Source: Methylomonas albis
GTDB taxonomy: Bacteria > Pseudomonadota > Gammaproteobacteria > Methylococcales > Methylomonadaceae
Assembly (NCBI RefSeq): GCF_014850955.1
Contig: NZ_JACXSS010000001.1
Coordinates: 5,270,001 to 5,334,000 of the forward strand
Reading direction: 5' to 3'
Length of the DNA: 64,000 bases
The stretch's first letter is position 1; each line of letters starts with the position of its first letter. A program made the translations under genes and the position numbers. The notes beneath the pieces were generated by a model, which was not told where the DNA came from, ran no database searches, and saw nothing but the letters and a program-made list of their open reading frames with translations. Below, in pieces: positions 9,788 to 18,329 of the stretch.

Positions 9788-11469
9788 GGCCCAGACTGTG
9801 TAAAAACGTTGAATAGATGAAATACCCAGCCCGTATCGACCAATTCTGTTGAAATCGCGCGGTCCTGAGCGGCTAACGTTTCTGAATGGCGTTAACTGGT
9901 TTATCGACTTGATTTGACCAAATTGATGCTGATAGCCATCGGTAATAGGCTAAAAAAGAGCAATAAATGGCCGTCAGGCCACCATTGCTTCCATCAATGC
10001 AGTGGTTCCCAGTAGATTCATCACCCTTTTAAGGTTGTAGGCCAGTACATGTAGGCTCATCTCGGTGCTGACGCGATCAAGTGTCTTGGTCAGAAAATGG
10101 GTTGCACCCATCCATGCCTTGAGGGTGCCGAAGGGATGCTCCACCGTCTGGCGCCGAATACGCATGCTGTCTGGTGCTTGGTCTAAACGCGTTTGCATGG
10201 CATCCAGAACATCTTCATGCTCCCAACGTGTAATCCGTCGCTGTTCGCCTGGGGTGCACTTGGCTTTGAGTTCACATTGTTGGCAGCATGAACTCCAATA
10301 ACGGTGTACTTTCATTTCTCGCTCAACAGTACTGTATCGCCAGATGAGGCGTTGGCCGGCCGGACATCGGTACTCGTTGTTCTCGGCGTCGTAAATAAAA
10401 TCTGCCTTATCAAATCTTCCAGCAGCTTTGGCTGAAGAGGTTTTGCATTTGGGGACGAGGGGTGTGATACCGGCTTCATGGCAGGCCAGAATTTCTTCAC
10501 TCTTGAAATAGCCGCGATCAGCAATGGCCGTTAGGTCTTGGACACCCATGGCTGTGCGGGCTTGCTTAGCCATTGAGGTCAGCTGGTCTCGGTCAATGCC
10601 GACATTGGTCACCTCATGGGTAACAATCAGGTGATGCTGGGTATCGACGGCCGTCTGAACATTGTAGCCAACGATGCCGGTGCCACGCGTCTTCATGGAA
10701 CGGGCATCCGGATCGGTCAGGGAAATCTGTTTGTCGGGTGTCTTATTGAGCTCGACTTCGATGTCCTTGAGCGCTTTCATCTGCGCTTTCAGGGCAGCAA
10801 TCTTATCTTGCAGGCGTTCGGACTTGGCCTTGGCAATGGCTGGCTCTTGCCGGTCGGCAGTGTCGAGTGCTGTCAGATAGCGATTGATGCTTGACTCGAT
10901 TTCTTCCATTCGCCTTTGCAACTTGGCGCTGGTGAAATTCCGATCCCGGTTATTGACCGCCTTGAATTTGCTACCATCGATGGCCACTAAAGCTTCCGAG
11001 AACAAACCCAGTTGCTGGCACAACACGATAAACTGACGGCAGACGCTTTGAATCGCTTTGCCGTTGTCTTTACGGAAATTGGCAATGGTCTTGAAGTCGG
11101 GCGTCAGTCGTCCAACCAGCCACATCAGTTCGACATTACGTTGTGTCTCTTTCTCAAGACGCCGACTGGATTGAATGCGATTGAGGTAACCGTAGATGTA
11201 AATCTTCAAGAGAATGGCGGGATGATAGGCCGGCCTACCGGTGATCGCCGGTTCAACGCCGTCAAATCCAAGCTTGCCCAGGTCCAGTTCGTCGACAAAA
11301 ACATCAACGACGCGCACTGGATTGGTATCGGTGATGTAGTCGTCGATACTTTCCGGCAATAACGTTGTTTGTGTTCGGCATTCACCTTCAATGAAACGTT
11401 TCATCGGCTGACCTCATCAATAACCTGAGCCTATTATATCAAGTTAGGCGTTTTGACACAGTCTGGGCC
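9788..11469 (-). mobile_element. IS1182-family insertion sequence, apparently complete
   Basis: The ends match as inverted repeats: GGCCCAGACTGTGT at 9788 and its complement ending GGCC at 11469, with 20 of 21 positions paired across the terminal 21 bases. The 1,682-bp interior holds one intact transposase gene. No clear target-site duplication is visible. Unlike the other mobile elements in this window, its transposase frame is not interrupted, so it may be the most recent arrival. Confidence 0.85.
9974..11404 (-). CDS. IS1182-family transposase
   Basis: A 476-residue protein with the IS1182 N-terminus (YITDTNPVRVVDVFVDEL, then ITGRPAYHPAILLKIYIYGY) and a central coiled-coil-like insertion at about residues 165-215. 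Further on come IADRGYFKSEEILACHEAG, which carries a catalytic aspartate, and RRQTVEHPFGTLKAWMG, which carries the catalytic glutamate of the DDE fold. It catalyses cut-and-paste or copy movement of the surrounding element. The length and all core motifs are normal, so it is probably functional. Confidence 0.92.
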   Translation of the reverse strand: MKRFIEGECRTQTTLLPESIDDYITDTNPVRVVDVFVDELDLGKLGFDGVEPAITGRPAYHPAILLKIYIYGYLNRIQSSRRLEKETQRNVELMWLVGRLTPDFKTIANFRKDNGKAIQSVCRQFIVLCQQLGLFSEALVAIDGSKFKAVNNRDRNFTSAKLQRRMEEIESSINRYLTALDTADRQEPAIAKAKSERLQDKIAALKAQMKALKDIEVELNKTPDKQISLTDPDARSMKTRGTGIVGYNVQTAVDTQHHLIVTHEVTNVGIDRDQLTSMAKQARTAMGVQDLTAIADRGYFKSEEILACHEAGITPLVPKCKTSSAKAAGRFDKADFIYDAENNEYRCPAGQRLIWRYSTVEREMKVHRYWSSCCQQCELKAKCTPGEQRRITRWEHEDVLDAMQTRLDQAPDSMRIRRQTVEHPFGTLKAWMGATHFLTKTLDRVSTEMSLHVLAYNLKRVMNLLGTTALMEAMVA

Positions 11470-11753
11470 AATTAGCGACATTCAAGAAGCGAGAAAACCA
11501 AGGCAACGAACGGCTGGTTTATGGTGGGAAGTTGACTTAGAAGCTGTGTTTTGTTCTTACTTGCTCCAAGGCTCTATACGCGGGGTGAATATTTGTTGCG
11601 TTTAGGGTTTACTATAGCAAATAGTGTTCGGTCATTGCTTCTCATACGACTGACCGTTTTCAGAGATTTCTTCATAGGGTGTCTGTGAAATTTGCGCAAC
11701 ATCATGATTTGGATGCTGATATATTCGTAGTGGATTCTTCTTGAGAAAATTAT
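11470..11753. other. Intergenic region upstream of the FG-GAP operon
   Basis: There is no gene here. It is AT-rich relative to its flanks and carries the presumed promoter of the FG-GAP/cytochrome operon. I see an imperfect palindrome around GTTCGGTCATTG and ACTGACCG (near 11625-11660), but nothing I can assign to a named regulator. Confidence 0.4.
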
Positions 11754-14700
11754 ATGCGCAGTCGTATTACGAATATATTTGGAATGTATTTTGCTCTTGC
11801 TGTTACCTTAATAATAGGTTTTATTATTTATTGTATGCCCATAGATGTCCCGGAAGGCTTTCCTTTTGCGGCAAAGACGCTTAGTTCAGAACAGATAGTT
11901 CAAAATAGCCATATCAATCAGGTTCTATTTACTGATAAGACTTTAGAAGCGAGGCTAAACTTTTTTCATCAACAAGGCGATGAGCATCTAGCAGGAATCG
12001 ATGAGTCTTTAGGATCTGGCGCTTGTTCCGCCGATTTCAATAGTGACGGGTGGGTAGATCTATTTTTGGTTAACGGATCCGGACAGACACGCTATTATGG
12101 AAAACAGTACTGGTGGCAAACCTCCCAAAGCAATACGTTGTTTATAAATGATGGCGGGCAGGGTTTCCGTGATGCAACACCTGCCAGCGGTTTAGATCAG
12201 AACATGTGGGGTATGGGGTGTTTAGCCAGTGATTTCGATAATGATGGCGATATTGATCTTTTAATTACAGGTAAGGATGGCAATCTTTTTTATAAAAACA
12301 ATGGAGATAGTACGTTCACCAATGTCAGCCAGGAAAGCGGAATTATCGGTGGATATTGGTCAACTTCTGCTTCCGCTATTGACTTTAATAGCGATGGATT
12401 GTTGGACATATACATAGGTAATTTTATTGATTTTGAAAAAGGTAAAAAAACCTTTGAGGCCAGTAGCCAGTTTACTGGAGAAAAAAAACATTCCTTCGAT
12501 GCTAGTTTATATCAAGCACAACCTAATCGGCTTTACCAAAATTTAGGCGGTTTAAAATTTCAAGATATTACAGCTGAATCCGGTGTAATGGATTCGGAGG
12601 GTAGAACGCTTGATGTGAGTTGGCAGGATATTAATCAAGATGGTTTGCCGGATTTAATTGCTAGCAATGATCGAGGTACTGGCTCGAATGCGTCCTTTTT
12701 GAACAAAGATGGTGAACATTTTGAACCGGGCGGTCAAGCACTTGGGCTTCGTTCGTCGTTAGGCAGTCGTGGCACAGCATCAGGTGATCTAGACAATGAT
12801 GGCGATATAGATCTTGTTATAGCCAGCAGTGCTGGAGAAAGCACGATCGCTCTCATTAATGAGAAATCATCTGACGGGAAATTCCGATATAAGGATCGGG
12901 CACGGGAAATCGGGATCGGCGCGGATCAATTTCTCAGTATCTCGGCTTGGTCCCCACTAGTTCAAGATTTTAATAACGACGGTTTTAATGACGTGTTTAT
13001 TGCTGCGGGGCAATTGGAGCCTGATCCGGATTCAGCCAAAATTAGCCAAGGACAGCCGAAACAACTTTTACTGAATAATGGCAAGGGATATTTTGTCGAT
13101 AGTACGATGTTATCAGGCGTTGCGCTTAGAGATAGGCAATCGGCTCGAGGGGCTGTTGCCGCTGACTTCGACAATGATGGCGATATCGATGTATACGTTA
13201 CGCATAACAATGACTTGGGCCAGTATTTGGTAAATGAGTCTCCTAAGCAGCAATGGCTGGGTTTGAAACTGATCGGGACAAAATCCAACCGGGATGCAGT
13301 GGGCGCGAAAGTCCAATTGGATACAGCCAATGGAAATCAGACTAAGTTCGTTGTGAGTGGTGAGGGATTTTTGTCGGATAGTGATAAAAGAATCGTTTTT
13401 GGTTTAGGTCAGGACAGCAAAATTGACCAACTTATCATCGACTGGCCCAGTGGTGATAAACAAACAATTCATGCGATTCAAGCCAATCATTACTGGCAGA
13501 TCACTGAAAGTAGCGATGATGCCTTGGAATTACCTGGTACAACGATTGTTGAAAAACCGGTTAAACATCTCCGGTTAAAATTGGGGGTCGACCAGGCCAG
13601 TATCCGAGTCGGTTACCTCAAAATGCTCAGCCAAGCGAAAGATACCAAAAATATTTGGTCGGAACTGTCTGTCGCCGCCAACGATAGTGATTCGTCAGTA
13701 CGCCGAGAGGCCATTGATTTTTCCTCCCGCACAAATTCCGTACAAGGTTTGAGTATTCTGGTACATGGTCTGGAGGACGCAGAACCCGCCAATGTAATTG
13801 CTGCCATAACAGGATTAAGGAACTATGAGGACGAGACATCAGTTAGATGGTTATTACGGGTATTCTCACATCAGGATGCTGCGGTCAAAATCGAGCTTGC
13901 GGATTGCTTCGCTCATTTTTTTCAAGAAGAAGAAGCCGTCGTCTATCGCAAATATCTCGCCGTCCCATACTTGATTCGATTGCTTGACGATCCCGATCCC
14001 AATGTCCGTATCGCCGCCGTTAGAGCTTTAGGTCAAGCCGAGCGTTTTCGAGGAGTGCATGCTTTACTAGATCATTTGAGTGATTCGGAGGCTTCAGTGC
14101 GAGCGGAGATCGTTCGTACCCTGGGGTTGATTCGACAAGCCAAAGCGCTTCCGAATCTGACTGAGCTGTTGTCGGATCGCACTCAGTCCACGCATGTAGT
14201 CGCCAATACGTTTATCGCACTGAAACGCCTGGGCGATGATGGCGCGTTAAAAAAGCTTGAGTCCTTTTTAATGGGAGAGGGTGGTTTCGAATCGGTGGAA
14301 CTAGAAAAGCGCTTGGCGGTGTTTGCGGATTTATTGGCGCAGGATGACGAGGCTACCGTATTCGATGCGCAGGAATTGAAGCGGGTGACCCATGTCGTTT
14401 TTCAAAAATTTCCTCCAGTGGTTAAATCCACCGGGTTAGCGCCGCACTGGATCGCGATTTGGCGGCATATAAGCGACCAAGCCGGTATCAGTTGGTTGGA
14501 TAAACAAACTAGCGCGGCACAACTAGATGTCAGGGCAGACGCCTATCGAGCGCTTTTTTATGAGCGGCAAGGACACACTGAGCGTAGCTCCATTTTACGA
14601 CGGGCTTGGTCCGATCAGGAATTGGGCATCAAAGCCTTGGCATTGAAAGAATTGTTACGCGAAAAAATGGCGTTAACGCAGCAGGATTACCGCACCATAC

Positions 14701-15236
14701 TGACCAATCCCGAGTTGCAAACAGTCGGTTTACAGTTTTGGTCGGAAAATGGCTTGACGGCAGCAGATTCAAATTTACTGATCAAGGCCATTCAATCAGT
14801 TTATTTGCCCGAATTTGCTGTCAACAATTCCGATGCCTTATTGGAAAAAATTTGCTTCAGTACCAACGCCAACCTGCAAAAAATTTGTTCAGTCGTCCTG
14901 TTTTCGAGCACTATCGCCGAGCATCGCGAAATTGCCGTGAAGATATTGCGCGACCCAGCTCAGCCCATTGCAATTCGCCAGTCCGTTTTAAACCATTACG
15001 GCGTCAATTTTGATTCGGACGCGATCAACGTCTTATATGGCTTATTACAAACGAAAAAAGACCCGCTGCACAATGACGTGGTCACTAAGCTACTTTCATT
15101 TGATTCCGACGCATTGATCGAGTTCGCTAGAAAAATTGCAATGAATGCCTCCGAGGATGCCGAGACTCGTCTTCAGGCTATTGGTTTTTTAGTGCGTCTG
15201 GGGCGGTCGGATGCACAGGAAATCCTGTATCGTTGA
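11754..15236 (+). CDS. FG-GAP/VCBS repeat protein with ASPIC/UnbV and HEAT repeats
   Basis: A 1,160-residue protein with an N-terminal membrane segment (about residues 7-27) that could be an uncleaved anchor. Seven or more FG-GAP blades with calcium-binding loops such as DFNSDGWVDL, DFDNDGDIDL and DLDNDGDIDL lie between residues 90 and 490. An ASPIC/UnbV domain (DSDKRIVFGLG, then IDWPSGDKQTI) follows at about 510-580. From about 610 onwards it is alpha-helical with HEAT repeats, for example DPDPNVRIAAVRALGQA and DSEASVRAEIVRTLGLI. A periplasmic or surface beta-propeller fused to a HEAT solenoid suggests a scaffold. It is 25 bp upstream of the cytochrome gene, so the two are probably one operon. 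Confidence 0.85.
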   Translation: MRSRITNIFGMYFALAVTLIIGFIIYCMPIDVPEGFPFAAKTLSSEQIVQNSHINQVLFTDKTLEARLNFFHQQGDEHLAGIDESLGSGACSADFNSDGWVDLFLVNGSGQTRYYGKQYWWQTSQSNTLFINDGGQGFRDATPASGLDQNMWGMGCLASDFDNDGDIDLLITGKDGNLFYKNNGDSTFTNVSQESGIIGGYWSTSASAIDFNSDGLLDIYIGNFIDFEKGKKTFEASSQFTGEKKHSFDASLYQAQPNRLYQNLGGLKFQDITAESGVMDSEGRTLDVSWQDINQDGLPDLIASNDRGTGSNASFLNKDGEHFEPGGQALGLRSSLGSRGTASGDLDNDGDIDLVIASSAGESTIALINEKSSDGKFRYKDRAREIGIGADQFLSISAWSPLVQDFNNDGFNDVFIAAGQLEPDPDSAKISQGQPKQLLLNNGKGYFVDSTMLSGVALRDRQSARGAVAADFDNDGDIDVYVTHNNDLGQYLVNESPKQQWLGLKLIGTKSNRDAVGAKVQLDTANGNQTKFVVSGEGFLSDSDKRIVFGLGQDSKIDQLIIDWPSGDKQTIHAIQANHYWQITESSDDALELPGTTIVEKPVKHLRLKLGVDQASIRVGYLKMLSQAKDTKNIWSELSVAANDSDSSVRREAIDFSSRTNSVQGLSILVHGLEDAEPANVIAAITGLRNYEDETSVRWLLRVFSHQDAAVKIELADCFAHFFQEEEAVVYRKYLAVPYLIRLLDDPDPNVRIAAVRALGQAERFRGVHALLDHLSDSEASVRAEIVRTLGLIRQAKALPNLTELLSDRTQSTHVVANTFIALKRLGDDGALKKLESFLMGEGGFESVELEKRLAVFADLLAQDDEATVFDAQELKRVTHVVFQKFPPVVKSTGLAPHWIAIWRHISDQAGISWLDKQTSAAQLDVRADAYRALFYERQGHTERSSILRRAWSDQELGIKALALKELLREKMALTQQDYRTILTNPELQTVGLQFWSENGLTAADSNLLIKAIQSVYLPEFAVNNSDALLEKICFSTNANLQKICSVVLFSSTIAEHREIAVKILRDPAQPIAIRQSVLNHYGVNFDSDAINVLYGLLQTKKDPLHNDVVTKLLSFDSDALIEFARKIAMNASEDAETRLQAIGFLVRLGRSDAQEILYR

Positions 15237-15261
15237 AGCTTAACAAAATAAAGGCAATGGT

Positions 15262-17283
15262 ATGACTGTACAGAACAGCGCAATGATAACCGAACGAAGA
15301 TTCGCGATACCTTTAGCTGCCCTAACACTTTTTTTGGTGGTAAGCGGCTATTTCAGTTGGTTCTGGCAAGATTTTTCGATAGTTGAGCAATGGGTCTATT
15401 TGGTTCACACGTTGTTAGGGGTAGTTATTAGTGCGTTATTGCTACCCTATGTTATTTCACATTTTCAAAGAACCATTGGCTTACGGCGGTCATGGATAGC
15501 ATTTTCCGGGATTCTGTTAGCCCTGGCGTTTCTAGGGCTGGCTGCAACCGGAATTGATGTCGTCATTGAAGGACAAACTGAAGCTCAGCATTGGGTTTTT
15601 CAGTCTCATATCTGGCTTGCCGCGATAGTACTAACTTTGTCAGCAATCCACGTGGTTTTTCATGTTATATCGCTGCCGGAGCGGCGGAAAAAAAACGAAC
15701 CCAGCCGTTTCCCTTCCTTGTCGAGTGGTCTGTTAAAGTCGACGACTCAAGTATTCCTCGGCGGCTTTCTATTGGTGCTAGTGGCAATAGCACTCTATCA
15801 GATAAGAGACAATCCCTATAAAGATGCGCCGGCTGTTGAGCCTTATATCTACGCTTATGGCGAGCATCCCTTCCGACCTAGTCAAACCGAGACCAGCAGT
15901 GGTGGATTTTTGGATGCTAAACGAGTGGGTAAGTCTGAGCGCTGTGCAACTTGCCATCAAGAAATTGCCGTGCAATGGAAGGCATCGATTCATGCTCAGG
16001 CGGCTTCCGACAAAACCTATCAGACCAATATCAAATTGTTGTCGGAAAAAAAGAGCATGGAAGCAACACGATACTGTGAGGGCTGTCATGCGCCGGCGGC
16101 GTTATTAAGTGGTCAACTGACTAAAGGCGGAAAGCTCGACACGCCTGGACATCTACAAGAAGGCGTAAGCTGCATGGCCTGTCACGGTATAGAGCGAGTC
16201 GAACATTTGAAAGGGGTCGCAAGTTATCGTTTCATGCCACCAAAACCCTATCTGTTTGACGGTTCGGAACAGGTATTGCCGACATTCATCCATAATCTGC
16301 TGATACGGATAAAGCCGGAACAGCACAAGGCAGACCTCGCGCGTAATGTCCTGTCAACCCCGGAAATGTGCGCGACTTGCCATGCGCAATTCATGGATAA
16401 AGACTTCAATAACTGGGGTTGGGTGAAAATGCAGGATGACTACATGGCCTGGCTTAATGGACCTTATTCGGGGCAAACGCGTCAGACCTTTGCCCATGCC
16501 GAGCAGCGGCGCTGTCAGGATTGTCATTTTCCGCTGCAGCCGGGTAAAGATCCATCCGCAAGTCAATCTGGGTTGATTAAAACGCACTTTAACGTTGGTG
16601 CCAATACGGCCATTCCCTGGGTGACTCAAAATCTTGCGCAATTGGAGCGCACCAGACAGTTTTTGGTGGCGGATCAAGTCCGCATCAGTATCGATAAGCC
16701 CAATCGTCCGGATGCGACTGAAAGTGCAAAGCATCTTGATCCAAAATTGATCGAATCGACGGAGTCCCCTGCTTATTACTATTTGGGGGAAAACGTGCCC
16801 CTTAAAGTTGCGGTTACCAATGCCCAGGTCGGGCATGCTTTTCCCGGAGGTACTACCGATATCAACGAGGCGTGGATTCATGTTTTGGTTACCGATGGGC
16901 AGGGACAAAAGATTTATGAATCCGGTTACCTGGATCAAAACAACAATGTCGAGGAAGGGGCTTATTTTTATCGCTCAGTTGCCATTGATAGGGCCGGAAA
17001 TGCAGTATGGCGGCACGATTTGTTCAATATGGTGGGGGATAGTTTTAAACGCACTATTCCGCCGGGTGGCAGTGACGTATCACTTTTCTCGTTTAAAGTG
17101 CCGGACGATGCGAAGGGGCCTTTAACGATAACCGCCGGGCTGAAATATAGGAAACTGAACAATCGGTATGCTAGATGGGCGCTAAAGGATGAAAAGATTG
17201 AGCTGCCTATCATTGAAATGGCATCGACTTCGTTGGTATTGCCGATCAAAATTAGGCCTGAAGTTGAAACGGGTGGGCTCTGA
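15262..17283 (+). CDS. Membrane-anchored pentahaem cytochrome c (cytochrome c-554-like)
   Basis: A 673-residue protein. The N-terminal 180 residues contain four or five membrane helices with histidines (LVHTLLGV, HVVFHVI), somewhat like a cytochrome b561 or DUF4405 fold. The periplasmic part has five CxxCH haem motifs: CATCH (near residue 228), CEGCH (272), CMACH (304), CATCH (370) and CQDCH (418). A beta-rich C-terminus follows, containing GHAFPGGTTDINEAW. It is likely an electron-transfer protein that passes electrons between the membrane and the periplasm; donor and acceptor are unknown. It is preceded by the FG-GAP/HEAT gene, with which it probably forms a complex or pathway. Confidence 0.85.
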   Translation: MTVQNSAMITERRFAIPLAALTLFLVVSGYFSWFWQDFSIVEQWVYLVHTLLGVVISALLLPYVISHFQRTIGLRRSWIAFSGILLALAFLGLAATGIDVVIEGQTEAQHWVFQSHIWLAAIVLTLSAIHVVFHVISLPERRKKNEPSRFPSLSSGLLKSTTQVFLGGFLLVLVAIALYQIRDNPYKDAPAVEPYIYAYGEHPFRPSQTETSSGGFLDAKRVGKSERCATCHQEIAVQWKASIHAQAASDKTYQTNIKLLSEKKSMEATRYCEGCHAPAALLSGQLTKGGKLDTPGHLQEGVSCMACHGIERVEHLKGVASYRFMPPKPYLFDGSEQVLPTFIHNLLIRIKPEQHKADLARNVLSTPEMCATCHAQFMDKDFNNWGWVKMQDDYMAWLNGPYSGQTRQTFAHAEQRRCQDCHFPLQPGKDPSASQSGLIKTHFNVGANTAIPWVTQNLAQLERTRQFLVADQVRISIDKPNRPDATESAKHLDPKLIESTESPAYYYLGENVPLKVAVTNAQVGHAFPGGTTDINEAWIHVLVTDGQGQKIYESGYLDQNNNVEEGAYFYRSVAIDRAGNAVWRHDLFNMVGDSFKRTIPPGGSDVSLFSFKVPDDAKGPLTITAGLKYRKLNNRYARWALKDEKIELPIIEMASTSLVLPIKIRPEVETGGL

Positions 17284-17467
17284 TGGTGGTTGCCTAACAA
17301 GTTAAAAAACTCCTTAGTGTCTGTCGGCTTTTTTTACACAGATGGCAATATCATTTATAAGACTAGGGGGGTTTTTTTTTAGGGTATTGTTATTAATGAG
17401 TAAATATCAAGATGGTCCATTTTTTGTTAATGGAACGGGAGGTCAACAAACTTTTAGGGATACTGTC

Positions 17468-18142
17468 GTGTTCAAAATAGCCATCTTGTTCTCAAGTCTT
17501 TTATTAGCATCTTGTACATTCTCAAATTCCGCGGGCGCGGCATCCATTGTTAACGGCACGTTCGATACTGATCTTAACGGCTGGTCCGCTTTAACCGGCA
17601 ATGGCTCTGTGGCCTGGAATGCCGGAGGTTCCGCCGAGTTGTCCACCGGAGCCGGCTCGGCACCGTACTCTGCGGTGTTAGTGCAAGGCGACGATGGATT
17701 GTTTAATTTTGCCAGTCCGGTGCTATTGGGCGTCGGTGACGATTTGCTCAAGTTTGACGCCCTGTTTAGCTCCTTAGGCAACGATACCTCGGAAACCGCG
17801 GCGGCATTGTTTAGCGATAATTTACAGCTTTGGATGTACGACGCCAACGGGTTGGGAGATGTTCTGTTGGCAACCATTGACGCATTGACCAGTTCTTCGA
17901 GTTTCTCGCTCGATCTTAGTTCTTATATTGGCCGCTCGGTCGCTTTTTCATTTGAGTTGAACGACGAGGACGACGGTTTGGACTCTAGGGTTCTGTTGGA
18001 TAACGTGCGCTTGGAACAGCAAACCAACCCACCGGTTACCGTACCGGAGCCTGGAACACTTAGCCTGTTGATCCTGGGTGCATTTGGCTATTCTAGGCGT
18101 GTGTCGCGTAACGATCGAAAAGTTCAAAATCAAATCCACTAA
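17468..18142 (+). CDS. PEP-CTERM sorted exported protein
   Basis: About 224 residues from a GTG start at 17468. That start gives a clean signal peptide (FKIAILFSSLLLASC, then AGAA) and has AGGGA seven bases upstream; in-frame ATGs at 17342 and 17396 would place residues in front of the signal. The mature part is a beta-sandwich resembling carbohydrate-binding or DUF642-type domains (GTFDTDLNGWSALTGNGSVA). It ends with VPEPGTLSLLILGAFGYSRR, the PEP motif, hydrophobic helix and basic tail recognised by exosortase/EpsH. Such proteins are usually sorted to the cell surface or exopolysaccharide. No exosortase gene is in the window. Confidence 0.82.
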   Translation: MFKIAILFSSLLLASCTFSNSAGAASIVNGTFDTDLNGWSALTGNGSVAWNAGGSAELSTGAGSAPYSAVLVQGDDGLFNFASPVLLGVGDDLLKFDALFSSLGNDTSETAAALFSDNLQLWMYDANGLGDVLLATIDALTSSSSFSLDLSSYIGRSVAFSFELNDEDDGLDSRVLLDNVRLEQQTNPPVTVPEPGTLSLLILGAFGYSRRVSRNDRKVQNQIH

Positions 18143-18280
18143 ATTAGTGTTGTTTCACAGAAAATAATTTGCTAGAGTTTGGCTCAGTGGCCTACGGACA
18201 ATTGCGGGTGTCAAGAAATTTTACAGCCATTTACGTTTGTGCCGTGTATTGGGAGGCCTTGAGCCTGAGCGTTTGAAATT

Positions 18281-18302
18281 GACGGTGCGTAGGCGCACCG
18301 TC
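18281..18302 (+). promoter_or_regulatory. Perfect hairpin in the 5' leader of the Ig-like protein gene
   Basis: GACGGTGCG (18281-18289), a four-base loop and CGCACCGTC (18294-18302) form a perfect nine-pair stem just upstream of the AAGGAG ribosome binding site of the gene starting at 18330. It has no T run, so it is not a terminator. It could be an mRNA-stabilising or regulatory hairpin. Confidence 0.5.
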
Positions 18303-18329
18303 GTGACAATAAGAAAAAAGGAGTAACGG

